A stretch of 58,003 nucleotides of DNA. Source: Porticoccaceae bacterium (GTDB taxonomy: Bacteria > Pseudomonadota > Gammaproteobacteria > Pseudomonadales > Porticoccaceae). The stretch lies in contig PCCK01000012.1 of NCBI GenBank assembly GCA_002731695.1, positions 38,267 to 96,269 on the forward strand. Reading direction: 5' to 3'. Position numbers and translations under genes: made by a program. The notes under the pieces were generated by a model. The model was given only the letters and a program-made list of their open reading frames with translations, was not told the origin of the DNA and made no database searches. Each line of letters begins with the position of its first letter. Positions within the stretch are counted from its first letter, which is position 1. Positions 39,639 through 49,942 of this stretch are shown here, piece after piece.

Positions 39639-40646
39639 GTGACGACTGACAATTTTTGTTAGTGCGTCCAAGTGCTGGGGGGTTGAATTGAGTGCCGGAA
39701 TGTAGTGGAACTCGGAACCTCCGGCTTTGGTAAAAATATCCCGTGCTTCTACTTGAATCTCTTCCAATGTTTCGAGGCAATCAGATGAAAAACCAGGACA
39801 AAGAATAGCCACAGAGGATATGCCTTTTGAGGGAAGTTCTTCTAATGTTTTGTCCGTATAAGGTTGCAGCCAGGGTTCTCGGCCAAAACGGGATTGAAAT
39901 GTGGTCAGTACATCCTCTTCTTTGAGTCCCACAAACTCCCTAACGAGCCGCGTGGTTTGATGGCAAAAGCAGTGGTAAGGATCGCCATTTTCGAGATACT
40001 TTTGCGGTGTACCGTGGTATGAAAATATTAATTTTTTCTGCCTTCCGTTTTCCTTGAAGTGAGTTTGAATAGTCTTACCTATGGCCATGACATATTCCGA
40101 TGATTGTTGATAACCGCCTATAAAGTGAAGTTCCGGAACCCATCGAGATCTAATCATCGTTTTGGCTATTGCATCAAATGTAGATCCCGTCGTGGCTGCG
40201 CAGTACTGAGGATAGAGTGGCAATACAATTATATTTCGAACGTTAAGCGCTGTTAACTCGGAAATTGCCGATGGAATAGATGGATTTCCATAGCGCATTC
40301 CAAGAGCAACAGGGATTTGCCTTCCATACTGTTTTTGAAGACGCTCTCTCACTCCTTCGACTTGCGCTTTACAATTCACAAGCAGCGGCGCTCCCTCACT
40401 CGTCCAGACGCTCCTATACAGTTTCGCAGAGCGAGATGGACGGAGTGGAAGTATTATGAAGTATAGAATCACAAGCCAAAGTAAACGGGGAACTTCAATA
40501 ACCCTGGGATCGCTTAAAAACTCTTTTAAGTAGCGTCGTAATTCAGTAGTATGCGGCGCATCTGGTGTGCCCAAATTACAGAGGAGAACGCCACTTTGAG
40601 GCGCTTCCCCTTCATGGTCATAACTAGTCTGGCCTATGTACTTCAT
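39630..40646 (-). CDS. hemH: Ferrochelatase HemH
   Basis: Inserts Fe2+ into protoporphyrin IX, the last step of heme synthesis. The 338 residues show GVLLCNLGTPDAP, the active-site His in FSYHGTPQKYL, CHQTTRLVREF, TFQSRFGREPWLQPYT and AILCPGFSSDCLETLEEI with the conserved Glu residues. It lies far from the hemCDXY run. It is divergent from prfC. Confidence 0.97.
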   Translation of the reverse strand: MKYIGQTSYDHEGEAPQSGVLLCNLGTPDAPHTTELRRYLKEFLSDPRVIEVPRLLWLVILYFIILPLRPSRSAKLYRSVWTSEGAPLLVNCKAQVEGVRERLQKQYGRQIPVALGMRYGNPSIPSAISELTALNVRNIIVLPLYPQYCAATTGSTFDAIAKTMIRSRWVPELHFIGGYQQSSEYVMAIGKTIQTHFKENGRQKKLIFSYHGTPQKYLENGDPYHCFCHQTTRLVREFVGLKEEDVLTTFQSRFGREPWLQPYTDKTLEELPSKGISSVAILCPGFSSDCLETLEEIQVEARDIFTKAGGSEFHYIPALNSTPQHLDALTKIVSRHLD

Positions 40647-40816
40647 TGAGACATTATACCCCTATTGAGTCGAACGAATTTATAGAATGCTTATTCCTTG
40701 GGAAATATGAAAGCGCTCCAGTGATGTTAGCATACTCTAATTACGCGATATCGTTGTGTGAAGTTTTTTCATCATGGTTATAATCGTTGTCCTATTGTTT
40801 TGTCCTTGGAGCTTTA

Positions 40817-42388
40817 ATGAATTTGAAGCAATCAGATCGGCGTACCTTCGCTATTATTTCACATCCGGATGCGGGTAAAACTACGATAACCGAAAAAATG
40901 CTGCTGCTCGGAAAACTAATACAGGTTGCAGGCACCGTAAAGGCACGAAAAAGTGATCGTCATGCCACATCTGATTGGATGGAGATGGAAAAACAACGGG
41001 GTATTTCTGTTACTTCCTCGGTGATGCAGTTTCCTTATGGTAGTTGTGTCGTGAATCTTTTAGACACTCCGGGCCACCAAGATTTTTCGGAAGATACCTA
41101 TAGGACTCTCACGGCAGTAGATTCGTCTTTGATGGTAATTGATGGTGCGAGGGGAGTAGAGCAAAGAACAATCAAATTAATGGACGTTTGTCGGTTGCGC
41201 TCAACGCCGATCTTTACTTTTATAAACAAAATGGATCGAGATATCCGCGATCCCATTGAATTGCTTGACGAGATTGAATCGGTACTTAAAATTCAGGCTG
41301 CGCCAATTAATTGGCCGATTGGTATGGGGCGAGGGTTTCGAGGCGTATACAATTTTTATACTGATACTATCCATGCGTATGTTCAAGGAAAAGGGCAGAT
41401 TCTCACAGGAGAAAATAAAGTTCGAGATTTATATTCAGCGGCAGCTAGAGACGTGTTGGGCGATTTCGCTGACGATGTACTTGAGGAGCTAGATCTAATT
41501 CATGGCGCAACTCATCGATTTTGTCTCGATAAATTTTACTCTGGTGAGCTGACGCCGGTGTTCTTTGGCACCGCGCTAGGAAATTTTGGCGTAAGAGAAA
41601 TGCTCGATGATTTCATTAGGTGGGCTCCTGACCCTCAGCCGAGAATGACTTTAATTAGAGAGGTTTCGGCAACCGAAAACTCGTTTAGTGGGTTCGTCTT
41701 CAAAATACAGGCAAATATGGATTTAAAACATCGAGATCGAATTGCATTTTTGCGAATATGTTCTGGGCAGTATCATCGTGGAATGAGGATGAAACATGTG
41801 AGGACTGGCAAGGAAGTTAGGGTCGCCGACGCCTTTAGCTTCAAAGCTGGAGAACGGGTTTCTCTCGAGAAGGCGCAGGCCGGTGATATTATTGGCTTGC
41901 ATAACCATGGATCAATTCAGATTGGTGATACTTTTACCGAGGGAGAGCAATTGAAATTTGTAGGTATTCCTCATTTCGCACCGGAACTTTTTAAATTAAT
42001 TCGACTCAAAGATCCAATGAAGGCCAAGCAGTTACAAAATGGTATCCGGCAATTATCTGAAGAGGGCAGCACACAAGTGTTTTTCCCACTGAAAAATAAT
42101 GACATAGTTGTTGGAGTCATAGGTCAGTTACAATTTGATGTTGTCGCTTTTCGGCTGAAGGCCGAATATTCGGTAGAGGCGGTTTATGAGAATGTAAATG
42201 TATACTCGGCCCGCTGGATAAAGGGGAGCACACCGAAATCATTAGAACGGTTTAAGAATAAATTGTGGGATAATTTGGCTTATGATGGTGGCGGGCATTT
42301 GACATACTTGGCACCTAGCAGGGTTAATTTGTCATTAACGCAAGAACGGTTTTCAGACATCGATTTTGAAATGATTCGTGAGCATTAA
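40817..42388 (+). CDS. prfC: Peptide chain release factor 3 (RF3)
   Basis: Translational GTPase that recycles RF1/RF2. From ATG 40817, preceded by GGAG at good spacing, the protein has 523 residues, near E. coli size. G motifs: [10 protein letters not shown] (G1), [12 protein letters not shown] (G3), NKMDRD (G4). Family-specific segments include [27 protein letters not shown] start at 40787 would add ten residues without similarity. Confidence 0.96.
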   Translation: MNLKQSDRRTFAIISHPDAGKTTITEKMLLLGKLIQVAGTVKARKSDRHATSDWMEMEKQRGISVTSSVMQFPYGSCVVNLLDTPGHQDFSEDTYRTLTAVDSSLMVIDGARGVEQRTIKLMDVCRLRSTPIFTFINKMDRDIRDPIELLDEIESVLKIQAAPINWPIGMGRGFRGVYNFYTDTIHAYVQGKGQILTGENKVRDLYSAAARDVLGDFADDVLEELDLIHGATHRFCLDKFYSGELTPVFFGTALGNFGVREMLDDFIRWAPDPQPRMTLIREVSATENSFSGFVFKIQANMDLKHRDRIAFLRICSGQYHRGMRMKHVRTGKEVRVADAFSFKAGERVSLEKAQAGDIIGLHNHGSIQIGDTFTEGEQLKFVGIPHFAPELFKLIRLKDPMKAKQLQNGIRQLSEEGSTQVFFPLKNNDIVVGVIGQLQFDVVAFRLKAEYSVEAVYENVNVYSARWIKGSTPKSLERFKNKLWDNLAYDGGGHLTYLAPSRVNLSLTQERFSDIDFEMIREH

Positions 42389-42451
42389 TTTTACGACTAG
42401 TTTTACAAACTTGTTATGGCTTAGCAAAAGGTTCTGTAAAAAAAGGTGAAT

Positions 42452-43039
42452 ATGCCCATACCTGAACAGGTACCCAAACAACTTCGATCGAACCGAGGTG
42501 TGATACCACGTTGGATTGGTGTGCTTGTGCTCAAACTAATGGGCTGGAGTATTGAGGGAAAAATTCCTGATCTTAATCGCGGTCTCCTGATTGGTGCGCC
42601 TCACACATCCAATTGGGATTTTGTGATCGCTATGGCCAGTATTTTAGCCATTAATTTAAAAATGTTTTGGCTTGCTAAACACACCATATTTGTGCCAGTA
42701 ATTCGCCCAATTTTTAATTGGTTGGGAGGAATTCCTACAAACCGAGACCAGCCGATAGCTGTGGTCGATCATGTTTTAAGTATTGCGGAAAAAGAGGGGA
42801 GTGTGGTAATCGGAATTACGCCCGAGGGAACGAGAAAAAAAGTGGTCAAATGGAAAACTGGTTTCTTGAGATTGGCGCGGAGCATGAATTGCCCCATTAT
42901 TATGGTCGGTTTAAGTTTTTCCAAGAAGAGAGTGATTATTGGTGAATTGTTTTATCCCACAGGAAATAATGCTGCTGATCTGGTGGCGATTAGAGAATAT
43001 TATCAGCAGTTTGATGGTAGGTATCCAAACCAATTTTGA
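42452..43039 (+). CDS. PlsC-like lysophospholipid/glycerol-phosphate acyltransferase family protein
   Basis: Acyltransferase of 195 residues with the catalytic HTSNWD (HxxxxD motif), the substrate loop GGIPTNRDQPI and the ITPEGTRKK motif. It is shorter than PlsC and belongs to a compact family often annotated only as acyltransferase; the acceptor is unknown. ATG 42452 has AAAAGG six bases upstream and is preferred to GTG 42446. It is 63 bases downstream of prfC. Confidence 0.85.
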   Translation: MPIPEQVPKQLRSNRGVIPRWIGVLVLKLMGWSIEGKIPDLNRGLLIGAPHTSNWDFVIAMASILAINLKMFWLAKHTIFVPVIRPIFNWLGGIPTNRDQPIAVVDHVLSIAEKEGSVVIGITPEGTRKKVVKWKTGFLRLARSMNCPIIMVGLSFSKKRVIIGELFYPTGNNAADLVAIREYYQQFDGRYPNQF

Positions 43040-43145
43040 TAATGTCTTAATTGTTTCGCATATTTTATTGCTTCAGTTGCGCGTTCCCCTCGAAGGCTTC
43101 AAACTAGGACAATATTCTTTGTTTTGAAAAACCAAGGTATGTTAC

Positions 43146-44177
43146 ATGGCAGACACCGCGTCACCTTTATACCGATTACTTGTCACCTTTGCCGCATGCA
43201 CAGTCATTGTGGGCGGTATGAAGTTGGCTGATGAATTAATCGTGCCATTCATTCTCTCGATTTTTATCGCTATGGTAGTTTCCCCCCTTGTGACGGCACT
43301 TCGCATACGAGGAACTCCTCATGGAGTTTCTATCATTTTAGTTGTCGGCTTAATGCTTTCGGCTGGTTTATTGTTCGGAGCAGTGATTGGATCGGCAATG
43401 GTAAACTTCCAAAAGGATTTGCCTGAATATTCGTTGAAACTGGCATTAATGAGTTCAGACATTCAGGCTTGGTTAGCTGGGTTTGGTATTGTGATTAGTT
43501 CAGAGCAATGGCAGAGTAGCTTTGATTTGGGTGCACTGATGGTGTTGGTGGCTAATACGCTTGCTTCTTTCGGGAACGTGATGACAAATGGGTTGATGAT
43601 CTTGTTGACTGTAGTTTTTATTCTTGCCGAAAATATGGGTTTTGCCGAAAAATTGAGCTTGGCGCGTGGTCCGCAAAGCTCCAGCGCCTGGCTGAAAACT
43701 TTCACAAAAAGTGTCAATAGCTATATGGCAATAAAAACTGTTATTAGCTTTATTACCGGCCTATTGATTTTTTTATGGTTATCTTTCCTTGGAGTTGATT
43801 ACGCTATTTTATGGGGGTTACTAACTTTTTTGCTAAACTTTATTCCCGCTGTGGGATCCGTTATCGCATCTGTACCTCCAGTGCTTTTGGCGATAGTTCA
43901 ACTTGGTTGGATCCCAGCTGCAATGTCTCTTGTTGGATTTATTTCGGTCAACATGTTCATGGGAAATCTTGTAGAGCCGAGATGGATGGGTCGTGGACTG
44001 AATCTATCGCCACTGGTAGTTTTTGTTTCCTTGGTGTTATGGGGGTGGGTACTTGGACCAGTTGGAATGCTACTGTCTATTCCTCTGACTATCATGCTTA
44101 AGATCGGTTTGGAGAGTCAGGATGAAACAAAGTGGATGGGTACCATGCTTGGTTCCGTTACAGGTGATTCAAATTAA
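43146..44177 (+). CDS. AI-2E family (PerM/YdiK-like) membrane protein
   Basis: Inner-membrane protein of 343 residues with about eight membrane segments. Family marks are the paired N-terminal segments (GMKLADELIVPFILSIFIAM, VVSPLV), a periplasmic helical domain, LTFLLNFIPAVGSVIASVPP and NLVEPRWMGRGLNLSPLVV with the closing LWGWVLGPVGMLLSIPL. Some relatives export or take up small molecules or ions; the family name should not be taken as evidence of autoinducer transport. Confidence 0.9.
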   Translation: MADTASPLYRLLVTFAACTVIVGGMKLADELIVPFILSIFIAMVVSPLVTALRIRGTPHGVSIILVVGLMLSAGLLFGAVIGSAMVNFQKDLPEYSLKLALMSSDIQAWLAGFGIVISSEQWQSSFDLGALMVLVANTLASFGNVMTNGLMILLTVVFILAENMGFAEKLSLARGPQSSSAWLKTFTKSVNSYMAIKTVISFITGLLIFLWLSFLGVDYAILWGLLTFLLNFIPAVGSVIASVPPVLLAIVQLGWIPAAMSLVGFISVNMFMGNLVEPRWMGRGLNLSPLVVFVSLVLWGWVLGPVGMLLSIPLTIMLKIGLESQDETKWMGTMLGSVTGDSN

Positions 44178-44229
44178 TCACCAACCAGAGTGTAACTATC
44201 TCAGAGTGTCTTCAATTTGTTTTTGATAA

Positions 44230-44748
44230 TTAGATACCTAACTCCTTAATTTTTCTTATAATATCTTGTGCGGCCGTTTCAGGCCTTACATCATTGTCTA
44301 CGTGGGCGATTTTTCCGTCTTTATCAATGTAAAAAGTCACCCTTTTACTTGCCATTCCAAGAAAAAGAACGCCATATTGCCGTGAAACTTGCTTATTTGA
44401 GTCACTCAAAATAGGGAATTGGGCATCTAATGCTTTGGCAAACTTTACCACTCGTTTTATGTTGTCCGTGCTTGCCATGAAGTACGCAATCCCCATTTTA
44501 TCTAACACGTGTCCGTATTCAGCGAATGATTTACACTCTAGCGTGCAGCCCGGAGAAAAAGCTCGGGGGAACCATGCTAGCACCACGCTGTGGTTACCAA
44601 TGTAATCGCTAAGCGTGTAAGAGTTGCCATCAGAACTTTGTAGCGTAAAATCGGGGGCTCTTTCGCCAGGTTCAAGTGCATTAATAGATAAGGGGGTTAC
44701 CACGAAAATAATGGTAGTGAGTAGTACGGACGTCGCTTTTAAAACCAT
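44230..44748 (-). CDS. Exported BCP/AhpC-type peroxiredoxin
   Basis: Thiol peroxidase of 172 residues. A signal peptide (about 1-24, ending SINA) precedes the thioredoxin-like domain GERAPDFTLQSSDGNSYTL. The active site reads FPRAFSPGCTLECKSF: the peroxidatic Cys follows P-x-x-x-S-x-x-C (Ser in place of the more usual Thr), with a second Cys four residues later. YIDKDGKIAHVD follows. BCP proteins are usually cytosolic, so a periplasmic place is notable. It is convergent with the AI-2E gene. Confidence 0.88.
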   Translation of the reverse strand: MVLKATSVLLTTIIFVVTPLSINALEPGERAPDFTLQSSDGNSYTLSDYIGNHSVVLAWFPRAFSPGCTLECKSFAEYGHVLDKMGIAYFMASTDNIKRVVKFAKALDAQFPILSDSNKQVSRQYGVLFLGMASKRVTFYIDKDGKIAHVDNDVRPETAAQDIIRKIKELGI

Positions 44749-44961
44749 GCTGCCTCCATATGAAATTGCGTTTATAGTGTTTTGTAAATTTTTTCCCTTA
44801 CTCTTACTACTGGTTTCAAAATCATGATTACTCGCGTATTAACAAGGTCAGCTCATGATTACCTCATTTATAAAGTCGGGGGAGTGTCGCGTAATATTAG
44901 GTACGCTTTCTTTAGAAAGTTAAATTTTTGATTGTGGTTATATTTGCCATCCTATTAAAGC

Positions 44962-47589
44962 TCAAAGAGCATATCCTAATTGAGCAAAAAAAATCCTTCC
45001 TAGAGGGCTGTGTTGTTTTGAGTCGTAACTGAAATTGCCCCCGTCGTTGACGCGTGGTGGACGTTCGTCGAATAAGTTTTTGACCCCAAAACTGATTGAA
45101 ATTTCACCTTTTTCAAAGGTATTAGATAAGTAAAAAGAATATTGCGCGTCAATACTGGTATATGCATCGATGTTTTCATCTATGTTTTTATAACTGCTTA
45201 CTCGATAGACGTTGACATCTGCACGTCGTTTATTCCCCTTCCAGAGAATATTCGCGCTAGTTTTAGTCTCTGGGAGCGAACGAGCAAAGTTTGATCGATT
45301 TAACTCGCCCGCCGCGTCGATAACACTTCCGGAAGGTAGTGAGATTTCATACTTTAGAATATGAGCACTATTAAAACTTAAGAAGAAACTATCTTTTAGT
45401 TTCCACGAGACGGCTAAATCCAATCCTTCAACGTCAACTTGCGACGCGTTGAAGTAATCAACGATGACCCCTGACAGATTTCCACTCGTGCTTCTTATCA
45501 CAGCTGAGTCATTAGGGTTAGAACTGACTTTATTCTGAGCATTTTCAACTGTGATTAGGTTACTATATGCAACCATCCAATAATCAAGCCGTAGATCAAA
45601 AACTTCACTCGGTTCAATGTGAACTCCAAAGTTGAAGTTATCTGATTCCTCTGCGACAACATTCTCTGAACCAGACTGAAGAATTCTTACAAAGGTAGGA
45701 CTGCCTTTATTAGTTCCGTTAGGATATTTGTCTTGTATTCGCTCGAGTTGTACTTGTCTCGCATGCACTTGAGCCAAGGACGGTTGACGGAATGCGGTGC
45801 TTGCGGAGGTTCGTATAGAGAGTTGAGGGTTAATTTTCCAATTTAAGGCTACCTTTGGATCTATTGAAGCGGCACTATCGAGATTTTCATAGCGTAGTGC
45901 AGCAGAAATTTGAAAATTCTCTGTGAGTGGTATTTGGCTTTCAATAAAAGCTGCGTAGTCAGTGCGTGATTGATCCATCTCGGATACTCCGCCAAGGAAT
46001 ATAAGATCAACAGGAATTGGATCACCGTCAGAGTTAAACTTTATCTGGTAAAGATCATCAGCCCTTGTAATAAAGGTTTCTCTACGGATATGGATGCCGG
46101 CTGCTAGGCCTATGTTCAGGCCAGAATTTAACGGAAATATGTCACCGCTTGCTATACCATCGAATGCGGTGAGCTTTGAAGTTCGCTCTACTTCCGTCTC
46201 ATAGCCAAGGTAATCATAGAGCGCTTGACTATTATTCGCTGGGATGAAGGGATCATAATACTCATCGGCATTCGGACCACCATTGCCAGTGAATGCGTCT
46301 TTTAGTCTCGATGAAATCGTATCAGGTTGAATTGCCGTGTATGTATTTTGGCTGTGAGTCAAGGCAGTTTCCCACGTCCAGTTATTGTCCCAAAAACCCT
46401 CTAGTCCCATAGAAGTTCTGATGGTTTCATTGGCTCGTGGTGCGTTAGGAGATGGGTAACCAAAAGCAAAAGGTCTTCCCATCCAAGTCAATGGAATCTT
46501 TAGGGGGTTGCTTGGATGCGTTGCTGGGATCGAGGGAAATGTTAAGTCAGGATAGCTAGGTGATTGTGGGTTTTCAGTAACCTTATTATTGCTGTAACCT
46601 AAATCTGTGGAGAATTTAGAACCATTTGAAAAGTTGTGTGTTAGGTTGGTAAAAAATTGTAAGCGAGTTTCTGCCGCAACTAAATTGAATCTTGGACCAT
46701 AGAAGAAACGGCAGACGGAAGAATTTAATATGGCTTCGGTATATTCCTCACACTTTGCATTAGGTATGTATTCTCCTGCAGCATAGTCTCCAGCGTATGG
46801 TCCCGATGATACTGAAGTAGCAGAACTGGCAATAAAGCTGCTACCAAGCCCACTCACGGCGTTGTCGATCAATGAGGGCCTTGATGGGCCTCGTAACGCA
46901 GATCTTTGGAGATAGTGAGTTGCTAGTGTTACTGTAGTTCCATCGAATTGGTCACCCCAGAGGATACCTATGCTGTTATCGCTTTGATCACCATCGTGCA
47001 CGCGCTGGTGACCACCAGTAATCTCTAAGCCCTCAAAGTCGGAACGAAGAATTAAGTTTACAACTCCTGCGATCGCATCTGATCCATAAGTGGATGCTGC
47101 TCCCTCCTTTAAAATCTCAACGCGCTCAAGAGCATTTATTGGAATACTACTTGTGTCCACGAACACACTACCATCGTTTGCAAGTGCGCCAGAAAATGTC
47201 TGACGTCTCCCATTTAGTAGTACTAGTGTCGAACTAAGTCCAAGACCTCGGAGGTTAATATTTTCTGTACCTTGCGAGAACCCTTGCGTAAGCGAATCAG
47301 ATCTGTTTTCCGCACCCGAACTTACTGTAAGATTATTGACTATATCGGACACCGAGGTTGCGGCGAGGCCGTCAATGTAATCTCGCTTGAGAATAGTTAC
47401 AGGAATCATCTCATCTCGCGTTAAACCCTTAATATGAGTGCCTGTGACACGAATTTCCTGGATTAGGCGATCCTGCGGAGCTTGCGCAAATAAGAAGCTT
47501 AAATGTAAAAGCAGACAAAGTCCCACAACAGACCGAAAGAACTTTTGTATATTAACTATCAACGATACTACCAAGCATTCTAATTTCAT
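44962..47589 (-). CDS. TonB-dependent outer-membrane receptor
   Basis: Outer-membrane barrel of 875 residues for energised uptake. A signal peptide ends near FLFAQ. A plug follows (EIRVTGTHIKGLTRDEMIPV, GLAATSVSDIVNNL, NINLRGLGLSSTLVLLNGRR, ERVEILKEGAASTYGSDAIA). The barrel ends with FGVKNLFDERPPRVND and the terminal aromatic-rich LGRIFFAQLGYAL. The substrate is not evident; this plug type is common in receptors for oligosaccharides, peptides or siderophores in marine gammaproteobacteria. A TTG at 47562 would give a shorter signal peptide and is a possible start. Confidence 0.95.
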   Translation of the reverse strand: MKLECLVVSLIVNIQKFFRSVVGLCLLLHLSFLFAQAPQDRLIQEIRVTGTHIKGLTRDEMIPVTILKRDYIDGLAATSVSDIVNNLTVSSGAENRSDSLTQGFSQGTENINLRGLGLSSTLVLLNGRRQTFSGALANDGSVFVDTSSIPINALERVEILKEGAASTYGSDAIAGVVNLILRSDFEGLEITGGHQRVHDGDQSDNSIGILWGDQFDGTTVTLATHYLQRSALRGPSRPSLIDNAVSGLGSSFIASSATSVSSGPYAGDYAAGEYIPNAKCEEYTEAILNSSVCRFFYGPRFNLVAAETRLQFFTNLTHNFSNGSKFSTDLGYSNNKVTENPQSPSYPDLTFPSIPATHPSNPLKIPLTWMGRPFAFGYPSPNAPRANETIRTSMGLEGFWDNNWTWETALTHSQNTYTAIQPDTISSRLKDAFTGNGGPNADEYYDPFIPANNSQALYDYLGYETEVERTSKLTAFDGIASGDIFPLNSGLNIGLAAGIHIRRETFITRADDLYQIKFNSDGDPIPVDLIFLGGVSEMDQSRTDYAAFIESQIPLTENFQISAALRYENLDSAASIDPKVALNWKINPQLSIRTSASTAFRQPSLAQVHARQVQLERIQDKYPNGTNKGSPTFVRILQSGSENVVAEESDNFNFGVHIEPSEVFDLRLDYWMVAYSNLITVENAQNKVSSNPNDSAVIRSTSGNLSGVIVDYFNASQVDVEGLDLAVSWKLKDSFFLSFNSAHILKYEISLPSGSVIDAAGELNRSNFARSLPETKTSANILWKGNKRRADVNVYRVSSYKNIDENIDAYTSIDAQYSFYLSNTFEKGEISISFGVKNLFDERPPRVNDGGNFSYDSKQHSPLGRIFFAQLGYAL

Positions 47590-48023
47590 ATCCGAATTCG
47601 TCCAAAAAAGTTCTCAAAAAAAGTTAACTGTAGGAATTTTTCTCAGGGCGATGATAATAAGTGGAACTACCGCGATGTCAACCTTATATGGCAGATTGGG
47701 TTTACATGTTGTATGAGTATGCAGACTAAAAGGGCTTGAACGTAGTATATGGGTAGAAAAATTAGTCATACCTTTTAACGGTTATCTTCCTTTTGCAAAG
47801 AGACAATAGTTTGAATTATTTAGTCTCATAAGCGGGTTGATCCGTTCCCAACATGAATTATTTTGATTGAGTAAATTGATTTAAATAATCATAGAATGGA
47901 TGTTAATTTTGTGGGGTTTTAGAGTAATAGTATTCACGAAAACGTTCTTACAAACGTATACTTGGAATGTTGAGCTTAATTTTGAATTGTGTGTTTGCGA
48001 TAAAATGAGATAAACGGTTCTAA
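47590..48023. other. 434-base divergent gap between TonB receptor and Ubi monooxygenase
   Basis: AT-rich, no gene found. It should hold both promoters. A small inverted repeat ACGTT-cttaca-AACGT lies at about 47942-47956; no clear paired -35/-10 boxes were found. Confidence 0.5.
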
Positions 48024-49199
48024 ATGCATACATTAGATTTTGATGTTGTGATCATAGGTGGTGGTATGACAGGACTTGCTATGGCTGGTCAGCTTGGCGG
48101 GCTTGGATTAAAAATTGCTATTGTGGAGAAACAATTACCTACCGCCTATTGTGCTAGTCAACCTTTTGACCTGAGGGTATCTGCTTTGAGCCCACAGTCG
48201 GTTGAGATACTAGAAAAAATTGGTGCTTGGAAGGGTATAGGCGGTATGCGTTTTTGCCCATACTCAGAGATGCGCGTTTGGGAGATGCGAGGATTTGGAG
48301 ACGTAACGTTTGAGGCGGCAAATATTGGTGAAAATTATTTGGGGTATATCGTCGAAAACAGAGTTGTGCAGCTTGCACTCTTAGAGTGTCTATCAAGTAT
48401 GAGAGAGATTGATATCTTTAGTCCAGTCACTTGCCTTGCCTTTTATCGGGAGGGGTCAGATATGCTGGTGACGCTTGAAGATCGAAGGGTTTTAAAGTGC
48501 CGACTACTCATTGGTGCTGATGGGGCAGATTCGGAAGTACGAGATTCTTTTGGGATATCGATACGGTCGGATGCATACCATCAATCATGCTTGGTGACCT
48601 CAGTAACCACCGATTACCCTCAACAGGAGATAACTTGGCAGCGATTCACCAGTTCCGGCCCGCAAGCATTTCTCCCGCTACCCGGTCATCATGCGTCGTT
48701 AGTTTGGTACGACGAGCGTTCGGAAATAGAAAATTTAGTGAAGCTTGATTCACTTCAACTCGAAAAAAAAATACATGAAAGATTTCCGGGAGAACTTGGA
48801 TCGGTCAGGGTGAATTCAAAAGGATCTTATAATCTGTCGAAGCAGCACGCAAAGCATTATGTTCAGGATGGACTTGCATTAGTCGGCGATGCCGTCCACA
48901 CAATTAATCCTCTCGCAGGGCAAGGAGCGAATTTGGGATTCCAAGATACTCAGTGTCTGAGCCAATCCATAAGCAAGGCTTTAGAGCATGGCACTGATTG
49001 GTCTTCTTACAGGTTTCTGGTGGAGTATCAAAGACAGCGAAGGTGGACTAACGAATTGATGTTGCGGGCAATGGATGCTTTTTATTACGGCTTCAGTAAT
49101 GAGTACAAGTTGTTGAAATGGACTCGGAATGTAGCGTTAGCTGCGGCAAAAAAACCATTGATTAATCGCAATGTTATGCGCTACGCCATGGGGATCTAG
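48024..49199 (+). CDS. UbiH/UbiF/COQ6-family FAD monooxygenase
   Basis: Flavin hydroxylase of 391 residues, probably of the ubiquinone pathway. It has the N-terminal FAD loop DVVIIGGGMTGLAMAG (8-23), RVSALSPQSVEIL, LLIGADGADSEVRD, and the second FAD motif ALVGDAVHTINPLAGQGANL. Family members hydroxylate C1, C5 or C6 of the ring; which one cannot be settled by eye. It stands alone between the TonB receptor and a gene-poor gap, not with other ubi genes. Confidence 0.9.
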   Translation: MHTLDFDVVIIGGGMTGLAMAGQLGGLGLKIAIVEKQLPTAYCASQPFDLRVSALSPQSVEILEKIGAWKGIGGMRFCPYSEMRVWEMRGFGDVTFEAANIGENYLGYIVENRVVQLALLECLSSMREIDIFSPVTCLAFYREGSDMLVTLEDRRVLKCRLLIGADGADSEVRDSFGISIRSDAYHQSCLVTSVTTDYPQQEITWQRFTSSGPQAFLPLPGHHASLVWYDERSEIENLVKLDSLQLEKKIHERFPGELGSVRVNSKGSYNLSKQHAKHYVQDGLALVGDAVHTINPLAGQGANLGFQDTQCLSQSISKALEHGTDWSSYRFLVEYQRQRRWTNELMLRAMDAFYYGFSNEYKLLKWTRNVALAAAKKPLINRNVMRYAMGI

Positions 49200-49942
49200 T
49201 CATTATAATAAGTTCCATGTTAAGTATGATAACCTTCCAAAAAATTTTTTGTACTTTAAGTTTGTTGAATTGATAAGACCTCTTTATTTTTTATGATCTC
49301 TTTAGCCCAAGCAGATTCAGTCAGGTATGTAATTATTTCTAACTAAACATATCCCTCATTTGAGGCAGGTCACATGGGTTATCTCTCGGTTTAGCAAGGT
49401 AAAATCAATTCGTCCAAATGAAACTCTATTTTAAACAAGAATCTTTGGATAGGATCTGTAGACGTTAAAATGTGTATGGCGAAAATAGTTGTTGGGTACA
49501 CTTATATGAACAATTTCTTGCGGGACGAAGAAATACTGGAAGTTGGAAAATTTTCATAATGTTCACATGTGGCAGTAAATTAGCTAGATTTTTCGATGCT
49601 GAGCCGACTGAGGTCATCGGAGAGCTAACCTTAAAAGGAATCAACAAGCTGCTCATACGACACATAATTAGTTCAATTGCATTATTTCTATTTGGAAAAA
49701 ATGAGAGGTTTGCGGGGCAGATGCTTACGCAAAATTTATGTGTGATGATTTTGGTGTAGACTATTGCGAAATATTGCGGTTCTAAAAACGGACATAAAAG
49801 GTATGATCAGTTTAGAAGCCTTGGCGGAGTGGTGCTAATGTCAGTTCCAACTGATAGTTGCAATACATAACCTCGTTATTTGGCGACCGTGTTGCTTGCT
49901 ACTTCTCCCACTATGTGAAGCGACTGATTGTGTTATTAGCTA
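49200..49942. other. 743-base gap with no clear gene
   Basis: Low-GC stretch between the Ubi monooxygenase and the DUF5916 gene. The only sizeable open frame is at 49472-49759 (see the 49559 entry). No RNA gene, repeat or mobile-element end was recognised. Confidence 0.5.
49559..49759 (+). CDS. Possible small protein or gene remnant, 66 residues
   Basis: Open frame with an internal ATG at 49559 (the frame itself can be extended back to GTG 49472). The peptide has a soluble first half (CGSKLARFFDAEPTEVIGEL) and a hydrophobic patch (IISSIALFLFG). No ribosome site and no family resemblance. It may be a remnant or chance. Confidence 0.2.
   Translation: MFTCGSKLARFFDAEPTEVIGELTLKGINKLLIRHIISSIALFLFGKNERFAGQMLTQNLCVMILV

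Noticed and set aside
49472-49759. 95-residue frame starting at GTG 49472
   Set aside because: The first third reads like random sequence; only the part from ATG 49559 is even weakly protein-like, and it is listed at low confidence.
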